DNA of 64,000 nucleotides from positions 1 through 64,000 of the forward strand of contig JAFRPW010000046.1 of the NCBI GenBank assembly GCA_017428945.1, in the 5' to 3' direction. The translations under genes were made by a program, and so were the position numbers. Origin of the DNA: Bacteroidales bacterium. Lineage in GTDB: Bacteria > Bacteroidota > Bacteroidia > Bacteroidales > UBA932. The stretch's first letter is position 1. Each line of letters starts with the position of its first letter. Below the pieces are notes generated by a model that saw only the letters and a list, made by a program, of their open reading frames with translations, had not been told where the DNA came from and ran no database searches. This document shows positions 29,326 through 41,403 of the stretch, one piece after another.

Positions 29326-32072
<2,747 letters not shown>

Positions 32073-32076
<4 letters not shown>

Positions 32077-33128
32077 TCCTGACTCTCCTCATATCGTTCC
32101 TGCTGCTTCAGGCCGTCATGCCCGGCCCTGACCGGGTATCTGATGAGATTGCCGATCAGGTCGGCAATGACGAGGAGGTCGGCAATGACGTGGAGGTCGG
32201 CAGTGAGGAGGATGTGAATGTGTCGGAGATTATCTTCGAGCACATTGGGGACGAGTATGAGTGGCACATTACGGAGTGGAAGGGAAAGCCCATAGCCATT
32301 CCGCTGCCGTGCATCGTGATAGATAACGGCATACATGTCTTTACCGCGCACCATGCGGCGGAGAACGGGTATGCGTTCAACGAGAATGGCAAACTGGTGA
32401 ATGCCGATACGGGGAAGCGTCCCTTTGACATATCCATCACCAAGAACGTGCTGTCGCTCATGATGAGCAGCCTCCTTCTGCTTATCGTGGTCCTCATTAC
32501 AGCCCGCTGGTACAAAAAGCACGATTCCCTCAAGGAAGCCCCCACCGGCCTTGCAAACGCCATGGAGTCCCTCATCAAGATGGTGGACGAGATGGCCCTC
32601 GAGAATATCGGCGAAAAGGATTACCGCAAGTACAGCCCGTATCTTTGCATGGCGTTCCTGTGGATACTTCTGAACAACTTCATGGGCATTATCCCGTTCT
32701 TCCCGGGCGGGGCAAACCTCACCGGCAACATAGCCATTACGCTGGTGCTGGCCCTTTTCACCTTCTTCACGGTGAATCTCACGGGGTCTAAGCATTATTA
32801 TAAGGAAATGCTGTGGAATCCGGATTCCCCGGTGTTCCTGAGGCCCATCATGGCCGTGATAGAAGTGTTCAGCGCCATCATGAAGCCCGTTTCCCTCACG
32901 GTGCGTCTTTTTGCCAACATGCTGGCGGGACACATCATGATCCTCTGCATGGTATGCATCATCTTCATCATGGCAAAGTACGGCCCGGCGCTGAGCGGCG
33001 GCATGACTGCCGTGAGCGTAATCTTCGGCGTGTTCCTGGATGCCCTGGAATGCCTTGTGGCCTTTGTGCAGGCGTACGTTTTCACTACTCTTTCAAGTAT
33101 ATATATCGGATTGGCAAGATCACATTAA
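32073..33128 (+). CDS. atpB: F1Fo ATP synthase subunit a
   Basis: 351 residues, with an N-terminal signal-like segment MILTLLISFLLLQAV, then residues ~15-45 encoded by a family-A repeat (ADQVGNDEEVGNDVEVG), then a soluble region and about six membrane helices. The essential proton-path arginine is Arg278 in SLTVRLFANMLAGH. The repeat sits in the loop right after the signal, where it would be tolerated. It precedes atpE by 12 bases. Confidence 0.95.
32115..32207. repeat. family-A repeat inside atpB
   Basis: One unit with an imperfect hairpin (ATGCCCGG / CCGGGTAT at 32118-32139), then ATTGCCGA / TCGGCAAT and two further half units GAGGTCGGCAATGACG. In frame; encodes atpB residues ~15-45. Confidence 0.85.
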
Positions 33129-33140
33129 ATTTCAAATACT

Positions 33141-33401
33141 ATGATTCTCTCAACAATGATTCTTCAGGCCGCGGCAGGAGCCGCCTTCGGTAAGGTTGGT
33201 GCCGCACTGGCAGCTGCTATTGCAGCAATCGCAGCCGCTTTCGGTATCGGCAAAATCGGTAAATCCACCATGGAGGCAATCGCCCGTCAGCCGGAAAGCG
33301 CAAGCAACATGCGTACGGCCATGATCATCGCCGCAGGTATGATCGAGGGCGCTGCCCTGTTCGCCATCATCGTGTGCTTCCTCACCCTGGTCATTAAGTA
33401 A
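33141..33401 (+). CDS. atpE: F1Fo ATP synthase subunit c
   Basis: 86 residues forming two membrane helices joined by the polar loop ARQPE (Arg49-Gln50-Pro51). The ion-carrying carboxylate is Glu69 in MIEGAALFAI. The extra residues of a Na+-type site are not evident, so a proton-type rotor is more likely (inference). An in-frame ATG at codon 6 is an alternative start. Confidence 0.96.
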   Translation: MILSTMILQAAAGAAFGKVGAALAAAIAAIAAAFGIGKIGKSTMEAIARQPESASNMRTAMIIAAGMIEGAALFAIIVCFLTLVIK

Positions 33402-33403
33402 AC

Positions 33404-33913
33404 ATGAACCTGGTTACACCGGACGCAGGCCTCCTTTTCTGGATGGTCGTAATTTTCGGAATCGTCTTTCTGCTGCTGTGGAAATTCGGTTTCCCCATCA
33501 TTACGTCCAGCCTGGAAAGCAGGAACAAGCGGATTCAGAAGTCCCTTGACGATGCCCGCGACCTGGAGGTGAAAATGCAGCAGTGGACCGCGGACCACGC
33601 CCGCATGCTGGAAGAGGCCCGGAAGGAACAGTCGGCAATCCTACGCGAAGCCACCGACGCCAAGAACAGGATTGTGGCCGACGCCAAGGTCCAGGCCCAG
33701 GAAGAGGCCGACAAGATACTCTCCAAGGCCCGTACGGAAATTGCCGCGGAAAAGGCCGCAGCCCTTGCCGACGTCCGCCGCGAAGTGGCCGTCCTGGGCG
33801 TCCAGATTGCAGAGAAGATTCTCCGCAAGGAGCTCTCGGACGACGACAAGAGGGCCGATTTCCTTGACTCCATGGTAGAAGAAGTCTCCAGGAAAACAGA
33901 CAGTCTTTCGTGA
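33404..33913 (+). CDS. atpF: F1Fo ATP synthase subunit b
   Basis: 169 residues: one N-terminal membrane helix (GLLFWMVVIFGIVFLLLWKF) followed by a long charged coiled coil (EARKEQSAILREATDAKNRI). Peripheral stalk subunit binding delta. Follows atpE by 2 bases and overlaps atpH by 4. Confidence 0.95.
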   Translation: MNLVTPDAGLLFWMVVIFGIVFLLLWKFGFPIITSSLESRNKRIQKSLDDARDLEVKMQQWTADHARMLEEARKEQSAILREATDAKNRIVADAKVQAQEEADKILSKARTEIAAEKAAALADVRREVAVLGVQIAEKILRKELSDDDKRADFLDSMVEEVSRKTDSLS

Positions 33914-34467
33914 ACCGGGGCATCATCATAACGCGTTATGCACGTGCCTTTGAAAGGTATGTGAGGGAGACAGGGGGCGGCTCTGTCCAGGCCGATGAAG
34001 CCCGCCGGCTCACAAAGGCCATGAAGGAAATACCGGACCTGCGCAAGTACATTGCTTCCAGGGACGTCCTCTCCTTTGACAGGAAGAAGGGCCTCCTTAC
34101 GAGTGCACTTGGCGGCAAGATGTCCCTGCAGATGGAAAGGTTCGCGTCTCTTCTTGAGAGGAACGGCCGTATGGACTTTCTGGCGGAAATCCTCCACGCC
34201 TTCACGGAAATGCACGACAGGGCGGACGGTATTCGCCGCGCCCGCCTTACGGTGGTGAGGGAGGCCCCGGAAAGCCTCCTTGTAAACCTTCGTAAACTGG
34301 TGAAGGAAAAAACCGGGGACGATGTCGTGATAGATGTTATCATCGACCCCTCAGTCATTGGCGGATTCATTTTCGACATTGACGATTATCTCCTGGACGC
34401 CAGCGTAAAGCGTCAGCTGGATATTTTCCGGGAGCAGTTTATTGAACGAAACAGAAGAATAATCTGA
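33910..34467 (+). CDS. atpH: F1Fo ATP synthase subunit delta
   Basis: 185 residues, OSCP/delta family: [10 protein letters not shown] near the N-terminus, helical N-domain, and a C-terminal [21 protein letters not shown]. The start overlaps atpF (GTGA/ATGA-type 4-base overlap); the annotated start codon is GTG. The stop overlaps the atpA ATG by one base. Confidence 0.93.
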   Translation: MNRGIIITRYARAFERYVRETGGGSVQADEARRLTKAMKEIPDLRKYIASRDVLSFDRKKGLLTSALGGKMSLQMERFASLLERNGRMDFLAEILHAFTEMHDRADGIRRARLTVVREAPESLLVNLRKLVKEKTGDDVVIDVIIDPSVIGGFIFDIDDYLLDASVKRQLDIFREQFIERNRRII

Positions 34468-36050
34468 TGGCAACTAGTTTGAAACCCTCAGAGGTCAGCG
34501 ACGTCCTCCTTGGTCAGCTCAGGGAGATGAAAAGCGACCTCCAGTTCGAGGAAGTTGGAAAAGTGCTCCAGGTGAGCGACGGCGTAGTGCGCATCTACGG
34601 CCTGGACAAGGCCGAGGCCGGGGAACTCCTGGACTGCGGTGGCGGCGTCATGGCCGTGGTCATGAACCTGGAAGTGGACAACGTGGGCGCCGTGCTCATG
34701 GGCCCCACAGACCATATCAAGGAAGGTATGGTTGTCCGTCGTACCGGGCGCATAGCTTCCGTAGGAGTGAACGATAACCTCCTTGGGCGAGTAATAGACC
34801 CTCTGGGCAATCCCCTGGACGGCCTTGGAGACATAAAGGGTGAGAAGATAGACATGCCCCTGGAGCGCAAGGCTCCGGGCGTCATCTTCCGCCAGCCGGT
34901 GAGCGAGCCGCTCCAGACCGGCCTCAAGGCCATAGACGCCATGATTCCCATCGGCCGCGGCCAGCGAGAGCTCATAATCGGCGACCGCCAGACCGGAAAG
35001 ACAGCCATCGCAATCGATACCATCATAAACCAGAGGTCGGAGTTCCTTGCCGGAAAGCCCGTGTGCTGCATCTACGTGGCCGTGGGCCAGAAGGGCAGCA
35101 CCGTGGCTTCCATAGTGAACACCCTTCGCGAGCACGGCGCAATGGACTATACCGTGGTTGTTGCCGCCACGGCCGCAGACCCTGCCGCCCTGCAGTACTA
35201 TGCTCCCTTTGCCGGAGCGGCAATCGGCGAGTATTTCCGCGACACCGGCCGCCATGCCCTTGTGGTGTACGACGACCTTTCCAAGCAGGCCGTGGCATAC
35301 CGTGAGGTGTCCCTGATCCTGAAGCGCCCTTCCGGCCGCGAGGCATATCCCGGCGATATTTTCTACCTCCACAGCCGTCTTCTGGAAAGGGCCGCGAGAA
35401 TAATCGACCAGCAGGAGGTGGCCGCCCGGATGAACGACCTTCCGGAAGCCCTTAAGGGCAAGGTCAAGGGCGGCGGCTCCCTTACCGCACTGCCAATAAT
35501 CGAGACCCAGGCCGGAGACGTATCGGCCTATATCCCAACCAACGTCATTTCCATTACGGACGGCCAGATTTACCTGGAGCAGGCGCTGTTCAACCAGGGT
35601 GTGCGTCCGGCAATCAACGTAGGTATCTCCGTGTCCCGCGTGGGCGGCAGCGCCCAGGTGAAGTCCATGAAGAAGGTGGCGGGAACCCTCAAGATAGACC
35701 AGGCCCAGTGGGCGGAACTGGAGGCCTTCTCCAAGTTCTCCTCCGATGTGGACAAGGTTACGGAAATGGCCCTGGACAAAGGCCGCAAGAACAACCAGCT
35801 GCTCATCCAGCCCCAGTACAGCCCCATGCCCATGGGAGAGCAGGTTGCAGTTCTCTACTGCGGCACCAAGGCCCTCATGAAAGACATCCCCGTGGACTCT
35901 GTCCGTGCCTTCCAGGACGTTTTCCTGGACCGCCTCCGCTCCATGCACAAGGACGATGTCCTTGACCCTCTTGGCCAGGGCAAACTCACCCCGGAGATTG
36001 AAAAGATACTTGTAGATACAGCCGAATCGGTTATTTTATCTATGAAGTAA
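34467..36050 (+). CDS. atpA: F1Fo ATP synthase subunit alpha
   Basis: 527 residues. Non-catalytic nucleotide-binding subunit with Walker [14 protein letters not shown] (Lys178), the arginine-finger region [10 protein letters not shown], and [12 protein letters not shown]. Length and motifs are normal, and unlike atpB and atpG I see no repeat insertion in it. atpG follows without a gap. Confidence 0.98.
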   Translation: MATSLKPSEVSDVLLGQLREMKSDLQFEEVGKVLQVSDGVVRIYGLDKAEAGELLDCGGGVMAVVMNLEVDNVGAVLMGPTDHIKEGMVVRRTGRIASVGVNDNLLGRVIDPLGNPLDGLGDIKGEKIDMPLERKAPGVIFRQPVSEPLQTGLKAIDAMIPIGRGQRELIIGDRQTGKTAIAIDTIINQRSEFLAGKPVCCIYVAVGQKGSTVASIVNTLREHGAMDYTVVVAATAADPAALQYYAPFAGAAIGEYFRDTGRHALVVYDDLSKQAVAYREVSLILKRPSGREAYPGDIFYLHSRLLERAARIIDQQEVAARMNDLPEALKGKVKGGGSLTALPIIETQAGDVSAYIPTNVISITDGQIYLEQALFNQGVRPAINVGISVSRVGGSAQVKSMKKVAGTLKIDQAQWAELEAFSKFSSDVDKVTEMALDKGRKNNQLLIQPQYSPMPMGEQVAVLYCGTKALMKDIPVDSVRAFQDVFLDRLRSMHKDDVLDPLGQGKLTPEIEKILVDTAESVILSMK

Positions 36051-36980
36051 ATGCCAACGTTAAAGGAAATAAAAGGCCGCATAGCCTCCGTTCAGAACAC
36101 GCTCAAGATAACATCGGCGATGAAACTGGTGTCGTCGGCCAAACTGCGCAAGGCCCAGACCGCCATAGAGTCCATGCGCCCCTACCAGGCCAAGCTTCAG
36201 GAGATCCTGGACACCGCCACGGGGGGTGCGTCCCTGAAAACGCCCGTTTTTGCGGACGAAAGGGCCCCGGAGGCGGTTCCATCCGCAGAAAAGGCCATTT
36301 TTAGGGACGGAGACACTGTTGTTATTGCCATGGCGTCCAACTCCTCCCTTTGCGGCGGGTTTAACGCCAATGCCATAGCCAAGGCCAAGAAGGTGCTCAG
36401 GGATTGCAAGGTGGTCCGCGTGTATTCCATCGGCAAAAAGATGGCGGATGCAATGCGCAAGGCCGGCTATCCCTCGCCGGAAGACTATTCCGCGCTATCT
36501 GACCATCCTTCCTACGGCCCTGCTTCAGATCTGGCGGAAAAACTCATGGAAGAGTACGCAGAAGGCAAGATTTCCAGCGTCCTTCTTGTGTACAATCACT
36601 TCGTGTCCACCGGCAAGCAGGTTCCCGTAGTGGAGCCGCTGCTGGAGATTGCCGGTCAAGCCGGCAATGACGGGACAGCCATTCCCGGCACCCCGTCAGT
36701 CATTCCCGGCTCTGACCGGGAATCTCCGGACGTCATCCTGGAGCCCTCCCGCAAGGAGCTTCTGGACGCCCTTTATCCCAAGACCATCAAACTGAAGCTC
36801 TTTGCCGCACTTCTGGACAGTGCCGCGGCAGAACACGCCGCCCGCACCGTGGCCATGCAGACCGCCACAGACAACGGCGAAGACCTCCTGGCGGAACTCA
36901 CCCTCCAGTACAACAAGGGGCGCCAGCAAAAAATCACCTCCGAAATCCTTGACCTCGCCGGCGGCCAGGCACGGGAGTAG
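36051..36980 (+). CDS. atpG: F1Fo ATP synthase subunit gamma, with two repeat-derived insertions
   Basis: 309 residues, somewhat long. The N-terminal KEIKGRIASVQNTLKIT and C-terminal AARTVAMQTATDNGEDLL helices that form the rotor coiled coil are intact, as is ASNSSLCGGFN. Residues ~60-87 come from a family-B double hairpin and ~199-226 from a family-A repeat (IPGSDRESPD). Both insertions fall in peripheral loops of the globular part, not in the coiled coil. Last gene of the operon, closed by a terminator at 36988. Confidence 0.96.
   Translation: MPTLKEIKGRIASVQNTLKITSAMKLVSSAKLRKAQTAIESMRPYQAKLQEILDTATGGASLKTPVFADERAPEAVPSAEKAIFRDGDTVVIAMASNSSLCGGFNANAIAKAKKVLRDCKVVRVYSIGKKMADAMRKAGYPSPEDYSALSDHPSYGPASDLAEKLMEEYAEGKISSVLLVYNHFVSTGKQVPVVEPLLEIAGQAGNDGTAIPGTPSVIPGSDRESPDVILEPSRKELLDALYPKTIKLKLFAALLDSAAAEHAARTVAMQTATDNGEDLLAELTLQYNKGRQQKITSEILDLAGGQARE
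36228..36312. repeat. family-B double hairpin inside atpG
   Basis: Hairpins at 36228-36260 (CGTCC / GGACG arms with GCCCGTTTTTGCG) and 36279-36310 (ATCCG...GGGACGG), about 51 bp apart. In reverse orientation the first matches hairpin 2 at 22620. Encodes gamma residues ~60-87. Confidence 0.83.
36645..36727. repeat. family-A repeat inside atpG
   Basis: Two complete hairpins in opposite orientation: ATTGCCGG/CCGGCAAT (36648-36668) and ATTCCCGG/CCGGGAAT (36702-36723). Between them lies a partial unit. Encodes gamma residues ~199-226. Confidence 0.87.
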
Positions 36981-36987
36981 CAAAAGA

Positions 36988-37027
36988 ATTCCCCCGGCGC
37001 GAATTTCCCAATTGGCCCCGGGGGATT
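36988..37027 (+). terminator. terminator of the ATP synthase operon
   Basis: AATTCCCCCGG and CCGGGGGATT pair around a 20-base loop, followed by ATTG. It lies 10 bases after atpG. A further inverted repeat (GTATCAATATTT at 37037, AAACATTGATAC at 37082) follows. Confidence 0.7.
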
Positions 37028-37101
37028 ATTGTAAGTGTATCAATATTTATGTCTGGTACTCAATTATTCCAATTCCGTGCCAAACATTGATACGTAACAA
37101 A

Positions 37102-38016
37102 TTATTTTTCATGTTTTTTAGCATTCCATAGTCCGTAGACCTCGCTCACGTTGCCTGCGGTGATGAAAGAATGAATACTCTCTTCACGGATATGCTCCAT
37201 GAGGGCGGAGAACTCGTTCTGGGTGAGGAGAGCCTGGACCTCCATTGACTTCTCTCCGGAGTAGCCTCCCATGACCTCGTACAGGGAGCAGCCGCGGTGC
37301 AGCGTGCCCACGATGTATTCGCGAATCTGCTCATACTGGGGCGATATTATGCAAACCCTTTTCTTGCGGTTGATACTGGCCGTGAAGTAGTCCAGGGCTA
37401 TGCCGTTTATCCATGTGCCGATGATGCCTATGACAACCAGCCTGAAGGGATTGATGGCAAGGGCCGTGAGGCAGATGGCTATGCCGGCGATGCTCACGCA
37501 AGCGCCTATGTCAAAGTGCAGGTACTTGTTCACAATCTTTGCCAGGATGTCCAGACCGCCCGTCGAGGCGTTTATGTGGAAAAGCACGGACTGGGCTATG
37601 CTCAGGAGGAGCACAAAGCAGATGAGGTCGAACCAGGCATCGTTCATAAGGGAGGTCTGGCCGGCCTCCAGGAGGGTATCGATGGGAAGGATCTTTTCCC
37701 ACATGTCCACCATGGGACCAAGGATAAGGGCGGTGTATACCGTTTTGGCCCCGAATTCCTTGCCGATGAGAAGCCACGCCAGAAGCAGAAGGATGGCATT
37801 GATGATTACGATTACCAGGGAAACCTTTATTGAAAGCCCCGCGGCGTTGAGAAGGTTGCTTATCACTATGGAAAGACCCGTGATGGAACCAACCACCAGT
37901 TTGGAGGGAAGCAGGAAGTAATACACTGCTGCAGCGGAGATTGCCATGCCGGCGGTCATGATGAAGAGCTCTTTCCAGAACTTCCACGTGCCAAGGATCT
38001 TGAGTATATCTTTCAT
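37102..38016 (-). CDS. YitT-family membrane protein (DUF161 + DUF2179)
   Basis: 304 residues. Five to six membrane helices (~15-215), including LLPSKLVVGSITGLSIV and HINASTGGLDILAKI typical of the family, then a soluble C-terminal DUF2179-type domain (~220-300: RVCIISPQYEQIREYIV, LHRGCSLYEVMGGYSG). Found in the inner membrane; molecular function unknown. A minus-strand -7-like TAACTTTA lies at 38037-38044, divergent from the HAD gene. Confidence 0.9.
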   Translation of the reverse strand: MKDILKILGTWKFWKELFIMTAGMAISAAAVYYFLLPSKLVVGSITGLSIVISNLLNAAGLSIKVSLVIVIINAILLLLAWLLIGKEFGAKTVYTALILGPMVDMWEKILPIDTLLEAGQTSLMNDAWFDLICFVLLLSIAQSVLFHINASTGGLDILAKIVNKYLHFDIGACVSIAGIAICLTALAINPFRLVVIGIIGTWINGIALDYFTASINRKKRVCIISPQYEQIREYIVGTLHRGCSLYEVMGGYSGEKSMEVQALLTQNEFSALMEHIREESIHSFITAGNVSEVYGLWNAKKHEK

Positions 38017-38057
38017 TGCATGAGTTTTTAGGACCGTAAAGTTAATGCTTTTTTAGC

Positions 38058-38065
38058 TATATTTG
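38058..38065 (+). promoter_or_regulatory. -7 box (TATATTTG) of the HAD/MFS pair
   Basis: Perfect box 11 bases before the ATG at 38077. Confidence 0.6.
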
Positions 38066-38076
38066 CACCGGATAAT

Positions 38077-38676
38077 ATGACAAAAGCTATAGTATTTGAC
38101 ATAGGCGGAGTGCTCATAACCCTGGACCTGGAGCGCGGCATACGCGCTTTCAGGGAGGAACTGGGATATGAACGCATATCGGAACTCCTGGACCCCAGCC
38201 ACCAGAAAGGCATCTTCGGGGACATGGAGGGAGGTATAATATCGGCCGATGAATTCCGCGCAAAGGTGCTGGAGGAATCCCGTCCCGGCTGCACGGCGGA
38301 AGACGTAGACCGCTGCGTCCTTTCCATCCTTAACGAGGTGATTCCGGAAACCGCCGCCGCGGTGCGCTCCGTATATGGGAAATACCCGCTTTACCTTCTT
38401 TCCAACAACAACCCCATCGGCATGAAAGGCTGCCTGGAACGCATGGAAAGGGCCGGAATAGGCGGTCTCTATGAGGATATGTTCATATCGTCGGAAATGA
38501 AGATGATGAAGCCTTCCCGGGAGTTTTACCTTGAGGCCGTGAGGCGCATAGGCCTTCCGCCGGAGGAAATTGTTTTCATAGACGATTCCCTTGTGAACGT
38601 CCAGGCCGCACGGGCCGTCGGCATCGATGCAAGGTGGCTGGAGCCGGGAATGCCTCTTTCTCAACTGCTGCCTTAG
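38077..38676 (+). CDS. HAD-superfamily phosphatase (YihX-like)
   Basis: 199 residues. Motif I is FDIGGVLI (nucleophile Asp8, with Gly where many HADs have the second Asp, as in the YihX group), motif II LLSNNNP, motif III KMMKPSREFY, motif IV FIDDSLVNV. A helical cap lies between motifs I and II. Likely hydrolyses a sugar phosphate. The MFS gene begins 4 bases after its stop, hinting at linked function in handling a phosphorylated solute. Confidence 0.9.
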   Translation: MTKAIVFDIGGVLITLDLERGIRAFREELGYERISELLDPSHQKGIFGDMEGGIISADEFRAKVLEESRPGCTAEDVDRCVLSILNEVIPETAAAVRSVYGKYPLYLLSNNNPIGMKGCLERMERAGIGGLYEDMFISSEMKMMKPSREFYLEAVRRIGLPPEEIVFIDDSLVNVQAARAVGIDARWLEPGMPLSQLLP

Positions 38677-38679
38677 GAG

Positions 38680-40032
38680 ATGTCTCTTTACTCGCACTTC
38701 AGGATAAGCAAGCCGTCGGCGGCCAAAGTGCCCGCCGGGGAAGTGGACGCCTCCTACAGGCGTCTTCGCACCCGTACGTTCTGGGGCGTTACCGTAGCAT
38801 ATACATTATATTATGTTTGCCGCATGACCCTTGGCGTGGTGAAGCAGCCGCTCATAGACGGCGGCTTCCTTACCGCAGGGCAGCTGGGTATCATAGGGTC
38901 GGCCTTCTACTTTGTGTACGCGGTGGGCAAGTTTACCAACGGATTCATTGCCGATTACTGCAATATACGCCGCTTCATGGCCGCGGGAATCGGCATATCG
39001 GCGGTGATAAACCTGGTCCTGGGCCTTCTGGGGCTGCTTCACGGGCCGCTCGGGTTCGGGTCTGTGTTCGTCCTTGTGCTGTTCTCCGTGCTTTGGGGCG
39101 TAAACGGCTGGATGCAGTCCATGGGCTCGCCGCCCGGCACCATAAGCCTTTCCAGGTGGTTCCCGCTCTCTACCCGTGGCACCATGTACAGCATATTCTC
39201 TTCCACGCCTCAGCTGGGAAAGGCTGTGTCCATGATAATGACTGGCTTCATAGTGGCATACGCCGGCTGGCAGTGGGGGTTCCTGGCTGCGGCGGTAGCG
39301 GGTTTCATGGGCCTTGCCGTGAGCCTGGTATTCATTTCCGATACGCCGGAAAGCTGCGGCCTGCCCTCCGTGCAGGAACTCTCCGGAGAGCCCATACGGG
39401 AAATGGATAAAAAGCCCACCACAGAGCTCCAGAAATGGGTGTTCAAGCACCCCGGGATATGGGTTATAGCCATTTCTACGGCTTTTCTTTACATCACACA
39501 GCACGCCGTGAGCGACTGGGGAGTTCTCTTCCTCCAGAAGCAGAAAGACTTCTCCCTGGAGAAAGCCACACAGGTAATTGGCCTTGCGGAAATCTTTGGC
39601 GTTGCGGGTAACCTTGCGGCCGGCTGGCTGTCCGATGTGCTGTTCAGGGGCAACAGGTCGCGTCCGGTTGTTATTGCCGGTGTAATGGCCGTGATATCGC
39701 TGTTTGGCTTTCTCTTCCTTGGAGGCGGCTACTGGGCCAATATGGCCTATGTTGCGGTGTTCAGCGCATCCTTCAGCGTGGTGTTCTGCATTGTGGCAGG
39801 CCTTATGGCTCTGGACTTTGTGCCACGCAAGGCAACTGGGGCTGCACTTGGTATAGTTGGCGTGTCAAGCTATGCTGCCGCCGGCCTCCAGAGCATGGTT
39901 TCCGGCTTCCTTATCGGCGGCTATACAAGCGGGGATGTCTACAACTTCACGCCGGTGTCAGTGTTCTGGATTATTGCCTGCCTCCTGGCCTTCACCCTCC
40001 CCGTAATTGGCTGGAAGTACCTTAGGAAATAG
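38680..40032 (+). CDS. MFS transporter, organophosphate:phosphate antiporter type
   Basis: 450 residues with 12 predicted membrane segments. Similar to the GlpT/UhpT/UhpC group: TLYYVCRMTLGVVKQPL in the first helix region, GSAFYFVYAVGKFTNGFIAD, and NGWMQSMGSPPGTISLSRWF. These exchange phosphate for glycerol-3-phosphate or hexose phosphates, so pairing with a phosphatase makes sense. Its 3' end overlaps the convergent MATE gene by 75 bases. Confidence 0.88.
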   Translation: MSLYSHFRISKPSAAKVPAGEVDASYRRLRTRTFWGVTVAYTLYYVCRMTLGVVKQPLIDGGFLTAGQLGIIGSAFYFVYAVGKFTNGFIADYCNIRRFMAAGIGISAVINLVLGLLGLLHGPLGFGSVFVLVLFSVLWGVNGWMQSMGSPPGTISLSRWFPLSTRGTMYSIFSSTPQLGKAVSMIMTGFIVAYAGWQWGFLAAAVAGFMGLAVSLVFISDTPESCGLPSVQELSGEPIREMDKKPTTELQKWVFKHPGIWVIAISTAFLYITQHAVSDWGVLFLQKQKDFSLEKATQVIGLAEIFGVAGNLAAGWLSDVLFRGNRSRPVVIAGVMAVISLFGFLFLGGGYWANMAYVAVFSASFSVVFCIVAGLMALDFVPRKATGAALGIVGVSSYAAAGLQSMVSGFLIGGYTSGDVYNFTPVSVFWIIACLLAFTLPVIGWKYLRK

Positions 40033-41403
40033 CCTGGGCCATGCTGCGGTGAGATATACGGACCGCACGGCAAGGTGGACGAAATAGGCTCCCATAAGAA
40101 TATGTAACAAGGTCTCCGGCTTGGCACCGGGGGCAAGGAGCGAGCCTGCAAGCCAGAAAGCAAAGAATCCCAATGCACACAGAAGAGTGCTGTTGCGAAG
40201 GTATCTTGACGCCGTTGCGCCAATGAATATGCCGTCCCACATGAAGGCTGGGCAGCCTATGGCAGGCATAAGGAGCAACCATGGAATGAACCCGCGGCCG
40301 GCATCAACTACTGCAGGGTCCGATGTCATGAGCCTGAACAGCGGCACGCCGCCAAGGCCGTAGACCAGCATAAAGAGTGCAGCAACTCCAATGCTCCAGA
40401 TGAATGTCTGGCTTACGGTTGACTTTATGCCGTCACCTGACCTTTCGCCCACAAAGCGCCCGGTAAGGGCCTCTCCGGCATAAGCAAACCCGTCCGTGAA
40501 ATAACTGAATATCATCAACAGTTTCATCAGAATGGTACTCACCGCAAGCATCATATCCCCAAACCCTGCACTGATTGCAGTGAAGCCGATGTACACGGCA
40601 ATCATACCGACGGACCGCAGGAACAGATCCCGGTTCAAGGTGAAAAAGGAACTCCGTCCCTGAAAAAGCCCGTTTTTGCGGACGGAGGCACTGTTTTGAC
40701 CGCTCTGTCCCTGAAAATGGCCATTTTTAGGGACGGCGGCAGAAAACTGGCTGCGATAGCGGGCCAATATGGCCAGCGTGCAGTAGGCGGCGCCTGTCCA
40801 TTGGGCCAGGACGGTGCCAAGGGCTATGCCGCGGAAGCCCAGGCCGCCAAAAAGGCCGGGGATGCCAAGGGCCAGTACCAGGGAGCCAAGGATGTTGACA
40901 CCGTTCACAACCAGGTCTGCCGTCATGGCCCTCATAGAATCCTGCATGCCTATGAACCAGCCCTTGAATGCAAATAGCGAAAGCGTCGCGGGTGCGGCCC
41001 AAATCCTTATGTAGAAGTACTGGGAGGCCAGCTGGCGCACCTGAGGAGTGCATTTCACAACAAGGAAAGCACCCTGTACAACCAGCCATTGCACTGCAAT
41101 GAGTGCAAGGCCGGAGAGGAGGGCAATGCGGAGGGCGCGAAGGAGGATGGAGCCGGTGGTGACGCCCTCCCCGTACGCCTGGGCGGTGAGGCCGCCGGTA
41201 CCGGCGCGGAGGAAGGCAAAGTTCCAGTACAGAAGGTCGAACAGCATGGTGCCAACGGAGATGCCGCCTATCAAGGCTGCACTGCCGAAGCCGGAGGCAA
41301 GGTGCCCGGCAATGGCTATGTCCACCATGCCCACAAGGGGAACGGTGATGTTGGCCAGAATGCTTGGAACGGCAAGGCGGAGGATTTCCCGGTGGAGCTT
41401 CAT
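39958..41403 (-). CDS. MATE-family multidrug efflux transporter (DinF-like)
   Basis: 481 residues with 12 membrane segments: LRLAVPSILANITVPLVGMVDIAIAG at the start and paired MatE halves. Residues ~223-251 (VPKNGHFQGQSG and VRKNGLFQGRS) are encoded by a family-B double hairpin. They fall in the long cytoplasmic linker between the two six-helix halves. Overlaps rsgA by 4 bases, so it belongs to the malQ-rsgA-MATE operon. Its C-terminal 25 codons overlap the MFS gene antisense. Confidence 0.88.
   Translation of the reverse strand: MKLHREILRLAVPSILANITVPLVGMVDIAIAGHLASGFGSAALIGGISVGTMLFDLLYWNFAFLRAGTGGLTAQAYGEGVTTGSILLRALRIALLSGLALIAVQWLVVQGAFLVVKCTPQVRQLASQYFYIRIWAAPATLSLFAFKGWFIGMQDSMRAMTADLVVNGVNILGSLVLALGIPGLFGGLGFRGIALGTVLAQWTGAAYCTLAILARYRSQFSAAVPKNGHFQGQSGQNSASVRKNGLFQGRSSFFTLNRDLFLRSVGMIAVYIGFTAISAGFGDMMLAVSTILMKLLMIFSYFTDGFAYAGEALTGRFVGERSGDGIKSTVSQTFIWSIGVAALFMLVYGLGGVPLFRLMTSDPAVVDAGRGFIPWLLLMPAIGCPAFMWDGIFIGATASRYLRNSTLLCALGFFAFWLAGSLLAPGAKPETLLHILMGAYFVHLAVRSVYLTAAWPRLFPKVLPANYGEGEGQEAGNNPEH
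40652..40736. repeat. family-B double hairpin inside the MATE gene
   Basis: Hairpins at 40652-40687 (CTCCGTCC / GGACGGAG) and 40705-40736 (TGTCCC / GGGACG), separated by a linker with GTTTTGAC. Reverse-complemented, both hairpins and the AAAACAG in the linker match the intergenic element 22571-22655 closely. Confidence 0.88.

Noticed and set aside
34488..35948. 486-codon minus-strand open frame antisense to atpA
   Set aside because: Shadow frame; composition rich in His, Gly and Val with no domain.
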